NCBI RefSeq assembly: GCF_015560805.1
Contig: NZ_JADMSO010000001.1
Span: forward strand, 124,001 to 188,000
Length of the DNA stretch: 64,000 nucleotides
Direction of reading: 5' to 3'
DNA from: Mediterraneibacter glycyrrhizinilyticus
Lineage (GTDB): Bacteria > Bacillota > Clostridia > Lachnospirales > Lachnospiraceae
Position numbers and translations under genes: made by a program. Of this stretch, positions 16,246-24,469 are shown one piece after another. The notes under the pieces are model-generated. The model made no database searches. It had not been told where the DNA came from and worked only from the letters and a program-made list of their open reading frames with translations. Position 1 is the first letter of the stretch, and the number at the start of each line of letters is the position of its first letter.

Positions 16246-17148
16246 ATGGTAAAGAAAAAAAGAAAATTAAGTATCGATAAAAGAAATAACAAGGCAGGAT
16301 ATCTGTTTTTACTTCCACTGATTGTTATTTTTATTGGATTATTAGGATATAGTTTTTACTTTTTGATCACGAACAGTTTTCGGGATGTAACAATCACTTT
16401 TCGCAGATCTGAATTTACGGGATTGTTAAATTATAAGACTATCTTCGCAGACAAATCATTTTGGAGATCTTTGTTAAACACATTTATTTTATCTTTTGCA
16501 AATATTTTTTGTGGATTGACGTTTGGATTTATCATCTCTATTATCTTGAATTTTAAAATTAAGGGAAAACGGTTTTTCCATGCATTATTTTTTATTCCAT
16601 CCATGCTGCCTATCGCATTGATGGCCACGGTTTTTGGCTCTATGTTGGAGTATAAGAACGGTATCGTAAATCAATTGTTAAGAGGTGTTGGATTGGGACA
16701 ACTTGCACAGCGATGGCTGGCGGATCCAAGACTGGCGATGTGGGCAGTATGTTCCGTGTCTATTTTTATGATTGGTATTCCGATCATGTACTATACGGCA
16801 GATTTAACTACTATCAGCAGAAGTATTATGGAGGCTGCCACGATTGACGGAGCCGGTATGAAAGACCAGATAATGCTGATCATTTTCCCGGTATTAAAAA
16901 ATACGCATAAAACAATTATACTTTCAATGCTTTTAGGTGGATTCCGTGAAATGGAACGTGTATTTCTGATGACGGACGGCGGTCCGGGAGGAAGTACGGA
17001 AATTGTGGGAACTTACATCTATCGGGCGACAAGATCAGCAGGATCTAATATAGGACTTGTTTGTGCAGCGGCAGTAATTATTTTGATTGTTGCATTTGTG
17101 ATTTCATTTATTCAATTGAAAATGACAGCAAAGAATGGGCAGGTGTGA
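16246..17148 (+). CDS. Sugar ABC transporter permease (MalF/UgpA type)
   Basis: A 300-residue inner-membrane protein with six hydrophobic segments, starting with a Lys-rich cytoplasmic tail and GYLFLLPLIVIFIGLLGYSFYFL. The ATPase-contacting EAA loop reads EAATIDGAGMKDQIMLIIFPVLK. It pairs with the permease four bases downstream. No ATPase gene is present in this locus, so a shared MsmK-like ATPase encoded elsewhere is presumed, as is usual for family-1 sugar importers in Firmicutes. Confidence 0.9.
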   Translation: MVKKKRKLSIDKRNNKAGYLFLLPLIVIFIGLLGYSFYFLITNSFRDVTITFRRSEFTGLLNYKTIFADKSFWRSLLNTFILSFANIFCGLTFGFIISIILNFKIKGKRFFHALFFIPSMLPIALMATVFGSMLEYKNGIVNQLLRGVGLGQLAQRWLADPRLAMWAVCSVSIFMIGIPIMYYTADLTTISRSIMEAATIDGAGMKDQIMLIIFPVLKNTHKTIILSMLLGGFREMERVFLMTDGGPGGSTEIVGTYIYRATRSAGSNIGLVCAAAVIILIVAFVISFIQLKMTAKNGQV

Positions 17149-17151
17149 GAG

Positions 17152-17997
17152 ATGAAAAAAAGAAAAGAAAAAGAATTAGAACAAGATTTATTTTCGATTT
17201 CAAAAGCAAACAGAAGAGTAATGGTGGGCTTTCTCATCATTATGCTGGCATTGTGGTGTATACCGATTTATTCTTTACTAAAAGATTCCTTGAAAGTACA
17301 TGGTATTGAAAATTACTGGTATGTTTTGACAAATCAGGTAAACGGAGTTCCGTTTTATCAGTATTTTATTAATTCGATCATTAATGCAGTCTGCGCGTCT
17401 GCATTATTGGTATTGATCTGTTCATTTGCAGGTTTTGCTTTTTCCAAGATTGAATTTGCAGGAAGAAAATTGATTTATAATTTTGTATTGATGTGTCTTG
17501 CAATTTCAGGACCTATTTTAATCATTCCTTTATTTTATATTTTTAAAACCGCGCATTTATATAATACACATATGGCGATCATACTTTCAGAGTGTCTGAT
17601 CACAATTCCGTTTGGTGTATTAATGATGAAGAACTTTTTTGACGGATTGCCTATGGAGTTGATGGAATCTGCAAATGTAGACGGAGCATCGATCCAGCGG
17701 TGTTTCTTTAATATTTATCTGCCACTGGCGAAACCGGCGATCATTAACTTGGCGGTATTGCAGATCATGTGGTCTTTCCAGGACTTTCTGTTCCCATTGA
17801 TGTTCTTGACGAAAGACAGTGCTTATACGACAACGGTTGCAGTGAATGCTTTTAAAGGTGCATATGGAATGACGCCGCAAAATCTGGGAAGATATAATGC
17901 TGCGTTGGTATTGATATCAATTCCGAGTATTTTGATATTTGTATTTGCACAGAAATTTATTGTGAACGGAATTACTTCTGGCGCTGTAAAAGAGTAA
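17152..17997 (+). CDS. Sugar ABC transporter permease (MalG/UgpE type)
   Basis: A 281-residue protein with six hydrophobic segments. The EAA loop is ESANVDGASIQRCFFNIYLPLAKPAI, followed by the usual MWSFQDFLFPLMFL. The RBS GAGAG precedes ATG 17152, and the gene is three bases from its partner permease. The fucosidase gene starts 19 bases after it. Confidence 0.9.
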   Translation: MKKRKEKELEQDLFSISKANRRVMVGFLIIMLALWCIPIYSLLKDSLKVHGIENYWYVLTNQVNGVPFYQYFINSIINAVCASALLVLICSFAGFAFSKIEFAGRKLIYNFVLMCLAISGPILIIPLFYIFKTAHLYNTHMAIILSECLITIPFGVLMMKNFFDGLPMELMESANVDGASIQRCFFNIYLPLAKPAIINLAVLQIMWSFQDFLFPLMFLTKDSAYTTTVAVNAFKGAYGMTPQNLGRYNAALVLISIPSILIFVFAQKFIVNGITSGAVKE

Positions 17998-18016
17998 TAA
18001 AGGAAGGGCTGGCAAT

Positions 18017-20356
18017 ATGAACACAAAATTGAAGTATATTACTCCGGCGAAATCATTTACCGAGGCTTTGCCTCTGGGAAATGGAAGTTTGGGAGCCATG
18101 GTTTATGGCGGTGTTCCGGAAGAACATATTACATTGAATCATGATACTTTTTGGTCAGGAACAGGGAGACGACCGGAAAAAGAAATAGATGCGAAGATAT
18201 TGGGGCATGCAAGAGAATTACTTTTTGAAGAAAAGTTTTGGGAAGCGGAACAATTTATAAAAGAACATATGCTTGGATTCTATAATGAATCCTATATGCC
18301 TTTGGGAGAATTGAATTACCGGTTTGAAGAAATCGGAGAGATTGAACAATATTCTCGAAATCTTGATTTGGAAAATGCAATTTTTTCTTCGGAGTTTTGT
18401 TCGAAAAATACGTTATATCAGACGGAAGTATTTATATCATATCCGGCAAAGGCATTGATATTGAGAATGAAAGTATCCGGATCTGAGAAGCTGAATCTTT
18501 CTGTAAATCTGAATAGTAAAGTAAGGCATGATATGAAGGCAGAAGTTTCACAGGATCTGTATATTTTTGGAAATGCACCGTCCAATGTTCAACCGAATTA
18601 TTTAACTTGCGACCATCCCATTACATATGATGAACAAAATCCGGGAATGGCGTTTGGATGTTATTTGCATATTGAGAATACAGGAGGAGAAGTTACTGCA
18701 TTAAAAGATGAATTAAAAGTGAAGAATGCAGATGAAGTTCTTTTCTATTTGACGGCGGAAGATGGATATCGGGGATATAAAAAGAGGATTGAAAAAGATC
18801 CGGAAGTATGCATTGCCCAATGTAGGAAATCTTTGGAGATTTTGAAAAACAGAGATTATGAGTCATTAAAACAGGAACATATTATTGATTATAAATCAGT
18901 TTATAAAGATGTAAGACTGGAATTGGAAAAAGAAGAAAGTGATATGCCGTTGGATCAGCGGCTGGCTGAATTTCGGAACGGAAAACAAGATCTGGGATTA
19001 TTGTGTTTATTTTTTCATTATAATCGATATTTAATGGTTGCATCTTCAAGAAAAGGAAGCCAGCCGGCTAATCTGCAAGGGATTTGGAATGAAAGCATTC
19101 GTCCTGTATGGAGTAGTAACTGGACGGTTAACATTAATACAGAAATGAATTATTGGATGAATGGCTCCTGTAATTTGTTGGATAGTTATCTGCCGTTTGT
19201 TGAATTTGTAAGTGAATTAAGTGATGCAGGAAAAGAAACAGCCAGAAAACAATACCACTGCTCCGGATGGACGGCAAATCATAATGTAGATATATGGAGA
19301 CAAACAGGTCCTGTAGCCGGTGAGCCTAAATATGCATATTGGCCGATGGGCGGAATCTGGTTATGTGCGCAGAGCTATGAATATTTTAAATATTCCAAAG
19401 ATATAGAATATTTAAAAACAAAAATTTTCCCTGCGATGAAAGGCGCGGTAGAATTTTGTCTTGATTGGTTACAGTTGCGGGAAGATGGAAAATATTATAC
19501 GGCGCCGTCAACATCTCCGGAAAACACATTTGCTGATAAAGAAGGGCGGGCTTGTGGAGTCAGTTACATGACAACATCGGATCTGGCAATTATAAAAGAA
19601 ATGTTTTTGAATTATGCAGAGGCTGTAAAAGTTCTTGAAGTAAAGGATGATTTGACAAATAAAATTGAGGAGTATCAAAAAAGATTGCCCGAATATCAGA
19701 TAAGCAAAACAGGAAAAATTCAAGAATGGATTCAAGACTTTGATGAGATCGATGCAGGACATCGACATTTTTCCCCCGTTTTTGGGTTTCATCCGGGACA
19801 CTCTATTAAAAAGACGGATACGGAATTAGTTGAAGCCTGTAAAAAATTTATAGAAGAAAAAGTGAAAAATTATTCTCAACAAATCGGATGGAGCTGTGCC
19901 TGGCTGATCAATCTGTGGGCAAGATTAGGAGATGGAACGAAAGCAAACTATTATTATGAAGAACTGCTTCGTGAATCTGTCTACGATAATTTATTTGATC
20001 TGCATCCGCCTTTAGGTGAAACGGATGGAGAAAGAGAAGTATTTCAGATTGATGGAAATTTCGGAAGTGCAAGTGCTGTTGCGGAAATGTTGTTGGAAAG
20101 TGAAGAAGGAAAAATTACGATTTTGCCGGCAGTGCCGGAAAGCTGGAAAACAGGTTCTATAAAAGGGCTTTTAGCAGTGGGGAATATCAGGGTAGATCTT
20201 TCATGGAAAGATGGTAAACCGGAAAGAATCTCATTATTCAGTGAAAATTCCCAGAATGTTGAGATCGTTTATAAAGGAAAACGGATTGGAGGATTTGTTG
20301 AATTAAAGAAAGAGGAGCAGCAAATTTTAGATTTGTGCTCCATGGTAATTCAATAA
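18017..20356 (+). CDS. GH95 alpha-L-fucosidase
   Basis: A 779-residue glycoside hydrolase with no signal peptide, hence cytosolic. The N-terminal GH95 domain opens with PAKSFTEALPLGNGSLGAMVYGG and LNHDTFWSG. The (alpha/alpha)6 catalytic part carries WTVNINTEMNYW (the two Asn positions used for water activation), YWPMGGIWL, TSPENTF (acid Glu) and QIDGNFGSASAVAEML (Asp). Characterised GH95 enzymes cleave alpha-1,2-L-fucose, with some acting on galactosides. With the ABC importer in front, the model is import of small fucosylated glycans and intracellular defucosylation. The stop codon abuts the LacI stop with no spacer. Confidence 0.92.
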   Translation: MNTKLKYITPAKSFTEALPLGNGSLGAMVYGGVPEEHITLNHDTFWSGTGRRPEKEIDAKILGHARELLFEEKFWEAEQFIKEHMLGFYNESYMPLGELNYRFEEIGEIEQYSRNLDLENAIFSSEFCSKNTLYQTEVFISYPAKALILRMKVSGSEKLNLSVNLNSKVRHDMKAEVSQDLYIFGNAPSNVQPNYLTCDHPITYDEQNPGMAFGCYLHIENTGGEVTALKDELKVKNADEVLFYLTAEDGYRGYKKRIEKDPEVCIAQCRKSLEILKNRDYESLKQEHIIDYKSVYKDVRLELEKEESDMPLDQRLAEFRNGKQDLGLLCLFFHYNRYLMVASSRKGSQPANLQGIWNESIRPVWSSNWTVNINTEMNYWMNGSCNLLDSYLPFVEFVSELSDAGKETARKQYHCSGWTANHNVDIWRQTGPVAGEPKYAYWPMGGIWLCAQSYEYFKYSKDIEYLKTKIFPAMKGAVEFCLDWLQLREDGKYYTAPSTSPENTFADKEGRACGVSYMTTSDLAIIKEMFLNYAEAVKVLEVKDDLTNKIEEYQKRLPEYQISKTGKIQEWIQDFDEIDAGHRHFSPVFGFHPGHSIKKTDTELVEACKKFIEEKVKNYSQQIGWSCAWLINLWARLGDGTKANYYYEELLRESVYDNLFDLHPPLGETDGEREVFQIDGNFGSASAVAEMLLESEEGKITILPAVPESWKTGSIKGLLAVGNIRVDLSWKDGKPERISLFSENSQNVEIVYKGKRIGGFVELKKEEQQILDLCSMVIQ

Positions 20357-21361
20357 CTAATTTATTTTTCGGATACTTTCCTTGTAGTACATAGTCGGCT
20401 TATGCATGATTGTTTGCGGATAATCCGAATAATCGCCGCAAATCCGCTTGTAAAGTAACTTTCCGGCTTCAGTTCCCATTTCGTTTGTTGGTTGTTCAGC
20501 AAAAGAGAGCGGCGGATTTACGACATTGGCAAGAGGAAAGTTGTCGAATCCAATAACAGAGATATCATCCGGGATTTTTAAATTTAAATAGTTAATAGCA
20601 AGATAAGCGCCAATGGTCATATCATAGTTACTGATGAATATGGCTGTTGGTCTTTTTTTTGTATCCCAGATACGAAGCATTGCTTCATATCCGCCATCAA
20701 TACTATAATCCCCACATTGGATGTGCTCATCAACAGGTATTAAATCTGCTTCTTTCATAGCGTCAAGAAATCCTTTTAAACGACCTCTGGAAGTGTAGTG
20801 CTCAAAATTACCGGTAATGATGGCGATATCTTTGTGACCTAATTCGATCAAACGATGAGTAGATTCGTATCCGGCTAATTCGTTATCTAATACAATGCAG
20901 TCTGCTTTATGCTTCTTTATTTCCTGATCAAGGAGAACTAAAGGGATATTGTTTTTCTGGATCAGTTCTATTTGTTTCCCGTCCAGTCCGTAAGGAATCA
21001 AAACGATCCCATCAACCATGCGATCGATCAGATACTGTGTTTTGCGCAGTTCCATTTCCGCGTCGTTATGACATTCACATACGATCACACTATATCCAAG
21101 AGGTAATAATGTAGATTCGATCGATGAAATCATGGAAGTACAGAATGTAGAATCAAGCATTGGCAGTAAAATAGCAACAGAAAATGATTTTGCATTTCTC
21201 AGCCCCTTTGCAATATTGTTCGGATGAAAATCTAAAACCTTGATTGCATCTTCAATAGCTGACCGAGTAGATTCCTTGACTGGTTTTCCGTTAATATATT
21301 TTGAAACTGTGCCGACAGAAAGTCCGGCATAAGCTGCAACATCTCGAATAGTAGAAGCCAA
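20357..21361 (-). CDS. LacI/GalR-family repressor
   Basis: A 334-residue regulator. The N-terminal HTH reads STIRDVAAYAGLSVGTVSKYINGKPVKESTRSAIEDAIKVLDFHPN, including the hinge helix, followed by a periplasmic-binding-like sensor (VAILLPMLDSTF, GHKDIAIITGN, PTAIFISNYDMTIGAYLAI). The start is TTG at 21361, with AGGAGG eight bases upstream; the frame extends upstream to 21406 but without an RBS. It faces the fucoside operon tail to tail and probably binds the palindrome at 14705-14724. Confidence 0.88.
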   Translation of the reverse strand: MASTIRDVAAYAGLSVGTVSKYINGKPVKESTRSAIEDAIKVLDFHPNNIAKGLRNAKSFSVAILLPMLDSTFCTSMISSIESTLLPLGYSVIVCECHNDAEMELRKTQYLIDRMVDGIVLIPYGLDGKQIELIQKNNIPLVLLDQEIKKHKADCIVLDNELAGYESTHRLIELGHKDIAIITGNFEHYTSRGRLKGFLDAMKEADLIPVDEHIQCGDYSIDGGYEAMLRIWDTKKRPTAIFISNYDMTIGAYLAINYLNLKIPDDISVIGFDNFPLANVVNPPLSFAEQPTNEMGTEAGKLLYKRICGDYSDYPQTIMHKPTMYYKESIRKIN

Positions 21362-21386
21362 TAGAAGTTCCTCCTCATAAAGTCTA

Positions 21387-21444
21387 TCATTAGCGTCAAT
21401 GTGCAAGGGAGCCGTTCATTCCCCTCTTACATTGACATTAATGA
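21387..21444. repeat. Palindrome-family copy upstream of the LacI gene
   Basis: TCATTAGCGTCAATGT pairs with ACATTGACATTAATGA across CAAGGG/CCCCTCTT. It occupies the leader of the TTG-started LacI gene. Confidence 0.7.
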
Positions 21445-21619
21445 AAGTGTAACATAAATACAGTGAATAAGCAATGAAGAGGCGGCGGTATGATCGGCAA
21501 ATACAGAGAGAAAAAATAATATGCTTGCTTGTAATTTCCAGCGTTTCAGTAATATAATAATAGACAGGGTTTTCCGGGGGGACAGATAAAAGAAAATTTA
21601 TGAAAGGAATCGCAGACAT

Positions 21620-22288
21620 TTGAAACAATTGAAAATTGATCGGGAAGATATGCTCACTCTTACAAGGCGCATGACACTTTCGAGAAATTCATTTACACGA
21701 GTAGCGGGCTGTTATGTGGATCGTGATGGAGAGTTTGACGGAAGCTTTAATACGAATTTTTTAAAACTATCTTCTGCAGACCGCGCAAAAAACCTAAAGC
21801 TGGCTAAGGCAGTACCGTTTGCCGAAACAAATACGCATTTGAAAAAATATGAATATCAAAGGGAGATGCAGAAGAATGGCAGTATGTGGCAGCTTTTGAT
21901 GGCGGTGCGGGAATGTGGTCTGAAAAATGATGCTCTGATGGACGTGTTTTATGATAAAGTGATGGAATCTTGGAATTTAGAATCCGATCAAGACGGCTGT
22001 GGGCAGAAAAAAGAAGAATATGCGGTATTTGTATTTCACGACCGCTATGATATTCCGGCAAAAGCGGCGGATCAGGAACGATTGGGCGAGTCGGAGGAAA
22101 TGTTTGAATATCTGATCGGGGTTGTATGTCCTCTCGTCGGAGATTATGAGCCGGGAGAACCGCAATGGGGATTTTTGTTTCCAATGTTTACCGACGGAGG
22201 CGGTGATCTGAATCATGTCGGCGTGTATCAGGCGGATGCGGAACGCGAGTATCCGCATATGCTGAAAAATGTACTGGGAATATCTTAG
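21620..22288 (+). CDS. DUF4317-family protein
   Basis: A 222-residue cytosolic protein of the DUF4317 type common in gut Firmicutes. Visible marks are REDMLTLTRRMTLSRNSFTRVAGCYVDRDGE near the start, a central EEYAVFVFHDRYDIP, and GFLFPMFTDGGGDLNHVGVY near the end. Function is unknown. The only start with a suitable RBS is TTG 21620 (AAGGA eleven bases upstream). The stop TAG lies inside a copy of the intergenic palindrome. Confidence 0.72.
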   Translation: MKQLKIDREDMLTLTRRMTLSRNSFTRVAGCYVDRDGEFDGSFNTNFLKLSSADRAKNLKLAKAVPFAETNTHLKKYEYQREMQKNGSMWQLLMAVRECGLKNDALMDVFYDKVMESWNLESDQDGCGQKKEEYAVFVFHDRYDIPAKAADQERLGESEEMFEYLIGVVCPLVGDYEPGEPQWGFLFPMFTDGGGDLNHVGVYQADAEREYPHMLKNVLGIS

Positions 22289-22368
22289 CGACAGCGTACA
22301 AGGGAAAATACGTCTTAAAGCCGTGATTTCGGTGCTTTCAGTGTTTTTTCCTTGCAGGATGATGTCTG
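22285..22368. repeat. Degenerate palindrome-family copy overlapping a stop codon
   Basis: TTAGCGACAGCGTACAAGGG is at the left and TTTTTTCCTTGCAGGATG at the right, with inner AAAGCC/GGTGCTTT pairing. The TAG of the left end is the stop codon of the DUF4317 gene. Confidence 0.5.
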
Positions 22369-22374
22369 AATATG

Positions 22375-22518
22375 AAAAATAAAAATCCACTGTATCGACT
22401 TTGTTCGTTACAGTGGATTTTTAAGATATCGTATCCATTGGATTGTACCTCTCTTCATTAAATTTTGTCCGTTTTAAAAGATTAAGTTTCTGGTGGTCCG
22501 TCCTCCTTTTCTTTTGTT
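22375..22518 (-). ncRNA. Predicted small leftward transcript of about 140 nt
   Basis: A complete promoter and terminator bracket this segment on the minus strand without a normal gene. The transcript would contain AAGGAGGACGGACCACC near its 5' end and no ATG, GTG or TTG at a usable distance. A short reading from AATCCAATG to TAA gives only five codons. An open frame without a start (TDHQKLNLLKRTKFNEERYN) runs through it. It may be an sRNA or a leader peptide unit. Confidence 0.5.
22381..22422. terminator. Bidirectional terminator
   Basis: AAAAATCCACTGTA and TACAGTGGATTTTT form a perfect 14-bp stem with T-tracts on both strands. It serves the rightward DUF4317 gene and the leftward small transcript. 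Confidence 0.85.
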
Positions 22519-22524
22519 GACTTT

Positions 22525-22553
22525 ATAATATCTCTTAATAAGAAGAATGTCAA
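22525..22553 (-). promoter_or_regulatory. Consensus promoter of the small leftward transcript
   Basis: On the minus strand TTGACA (complement of 22548-22553), a 17-base spacer and TATTAT (complement of 22525-22530). Confidence 0.75.
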
Positions 22554-22897
22554 TAATAAAATAAGAAAAATATCGAAAAATATATAAATTAACAGAAAAT
22601 ATGAAGCTTACATGTTAAAAAACAAATAATGTGTTTCAGGTTAAGATTAAAATCATGAAAGTACAATATATAAAGAGAAGAAAGGGAGAGGCATACAGTG
22701 TTGGAAAAACAATTTGCAACGTCAGAAAATTTCCGGCGGAGCGGCAGCTCCTTTTCTATGTGGATTTTTCTGTAAATATAGTAAGAACAAGAGAAAAGAA
22801 AGTTAATTGCGCCCGCCCGAATATGATATGATGATAGCGTCGGTGTACAAAAATCGTTGTACAAAAGAAAATAAAAAGAGAAAAGAGGGTACGGATC
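22554..22897. other. Gene-poor interval
   Basis: This 344-base stretch is AT-rich. It holds a possible 25-codon frame at 22698-22775 (GTG start seven bases after GGGAGAGG) that I do not trust, and a half copy of the palindrome family at 22834-22866 (TAGCGTCGGTGTACAA, then TTGTACAA). I see no other gene. Confidence 0.5.
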
Positions 22898-23305
22898 ATG
22901 GCGAATGTAGTAGATTATCTGGAAAAATATTATAAAGATACGAATTATAACTGTGCGGAGGCAGTGTTCAGCGCGGCAATGGAAGCTTGGGGACTGGATA
23001 TGCCGAAAGAGACGGTCAAGGCGATGGCAGGATTTGGCGGCGGTATGGGCTGCGGTAATGTCTGCGGCGCAGTGACAGGCGGCGTTGCGGCATTGAGCTG
23101 TAAATATGTAGAGGGAGACGGAGGACACACCAGCCCGACATTGATGCAGAAAGTGAAGACTTACATCCGTCTTGTAAAGACGGAATACGGCTCGGAACAG
23201 TGCAAGATGCTGAAACCACAGTTTTTCTCAAAAGAAGAGCGGTGTTATCAGACGATTCTCCGGATTGCGGAAGTGTTGGACCGGGTGGATCAGATGGAGG
23301 CTTAA
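22898..23305 (+). CDS. C_GCAxxG_C_C-family (redox) protein
   Basis: A 135-residue Cys-rich protein. The family signature is complete: YNCAEAV near the N-terminus, then GFGGGMGCGNVCGAVTGGVAAL (GCGxxCGAxxG), with a late Cys in SEQCKM and another in EERCYQT. Members are thought to bind metal or act in redox chemistry, but no enzyme activity is assigned. The RBS AGAGGG precedes ATG 22898. Six bases separate it from the YbaK-like gene. Confidence 0.88.
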   Translation: MANVVDYLEKYYKDTNYNCAEAVFSAAMEAWGLDMPKETVKAMAGFGGGMGCGNVCGAVTGGVAALSCKYVEGDGGHTSPTLMQKVKTYIRLVKTEYGSEQCKMLKPQFFSKEERCYQTILRIAEVLDRVDQMEA

Positions 23306-23310
23306 TAAGA

Positions 23311-23856
23311 ATGAGCGATATTGTAAAAAATGATCGTCCGGAATCAGAAGACGGTCGTCTTGAAAAAGAACTACGCTGTTATGATTTTCTGGATCGGTTG
23401 AAAATCCCATACCGGCGGATCGACCATGAAATGGCGATGACGATGGAGGCATGTGAGGAAATCGAACAAGTATTGGAATGCAGTATTTGTAAGAATCTGA
23501 TGCTGACAAACCGTCAGGAGACGGATTTTTATTTGCTTCTGATGCCGGGAGACAAACCGTTCAAGACGAAAAATCTTTCGGCGCAGATCGGCTCGGCGCG
23601 ATTATCTTTTGCAAAACCGGAATATATGGAAAAATATCTGGATATTACACCGGGGTCGCTGAGTATATTAGGATTAATGAATGACCGGGAAAAGAAAGTC
23701 CGTCTTTTGATCGATGCGGATGTGTTAAAAGAAGAATGGTTCGGATGCCATCCGTGTATCAATACTTCCAGCTTGAAAATGCGGATGCAGGATGTGGAGA
23801 ATATATTGATCCCGGCGTTAGGTCATGAACCACAGATTGTAGAATTGCATGTATAA
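23311..23856 (+). CDS. YbaK/ProX-like aminoacyl-tRNA deacylase
   Basis: A 181-residue trans-editing-type protein. The fold is indicated by LKIPYRRIDHEMAMTMEACEEI, then CSICKNLMLTNRQETDFYLLLMPGDKPF (the K-N-L-x-L strand of ProX), SFAKPEYMEKYLDITPGSLSILGLMND (G-S-V/L-S), and GCHPCINTSSLKM. ProX-like proteins hydrolyse Ala-tRNA(Pro). ATG 23311 follows the preceding gene by five bases and gives the family's usual length. Confidence 0.85.
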   Translation: MSDIVKNDRPESEDGRLEKELRCYDFLDRLKIPYRRIDHEMAMTMEACEEIEQVLECSICKNLMLTNRQETDFYLLLMPGDKPFKTKNLSAQIGSARLSFAKPEYMEKYLDITPGSLSILGLMNDREKKVRLLIDADVLKEEWFGCHPCINTSSLKMRMQDVENILIPALGHEPQIVELHV

Positions 23857-23984
23857 GGCGAGAATAGGATGAGTGTATAGAACAAGGGCAGAAATGATAT
23901 ATAAATTGGGCAGGATACGCGTATTTCATTTTGAATATGGAAGATATAATCAAACAAAAATAAATACGCGGAGGACAGAGAATA

Positions 23985-24224
23985 ATGAGAGTAAAACAGA
24001 TTGTGAATGTAGACGGATTTTATAAAGCACTGGCAAAATGTCAGGGAAGAGTGGAATTGATCACGGACGATCGGGATGTGCTGAACTTAGCATCTACATT
24101 GACACAGTTTATAGGGCTGACAACGGTATTCAGCAATCCAAATATCGAGGCATATGAGATCGTATGTTATAACCCGGATGATTTTCAGTATATCAAGGAA
24201 TTTCTTGTTCCGGCAGAAAAATAA
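23985..24224 (+). CDS. Small HPr-like protein
   Basis: A 79-residue protein whose length and predicted alternation of strands and helices (VKQIVNVDGFYKALAKCQGRVELI, LNLASTLTQFIGLTTVF, YEIVCYNPDDFQYIKEFL) resemble the HPr fold. No phosphorylatable His is present at the expected place, so a PTS role is not supported. It is probably one of the degenerate HPr-like proteins of clostridia. GCGGAGGACAG lies before ATG 23985. A terminator follows. Confidence 0.5.
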   Translation: MRVKQIVNVDGFYKALAKCQGRVELITDDRDVLNLASTLTQFIGLTTVFSNPNIEAYEIVCYNPDDFQYIKEFLVPAEK

Positions 24225-24236
24225 AATGAATAGTAG

Positions 24237-24284
24237 AAAGACTTTTATTATGGTAAATATCACCAAAATAGAAGTCTTTTTTTG
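24237..24284 (+). terminator. Terminator
   Basis: AAAGACTTTTATT pairs with AATAGAAGTCTTT around an inner TGGT/ACCA, then a run of seven T. Confidence 0.85.
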
Positions 24285-24469
24285 TATATATTTACGGGAG
24301 AAATTCACAATGTCATTAAACATAAGTAAAAATGTGACCTGAAAAAACAAAAGCGATTTGATAAGGTCATTTTTAAGACAAAATAAGTAATAAAAGTGAA
24401 TAGCGGGAGAGAGTAGGGACTGATAAACTAAGTGCAAATAAAAGAGGCACATCAACAAGGAGGAAAATT

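Noticed and set aside
22698-22775. 25-codon frame with GTG start and a fair RBS
   Set aside because: Too short and without a second line of evidence; mentioned only in the interval entry.
22589-23128. 179-codon minus-strand open frame
   Set aside because: It crosses AT-rich intergenic sequence and is antisense to the C_GCAxxG_C_C gene; no motif or RBS.
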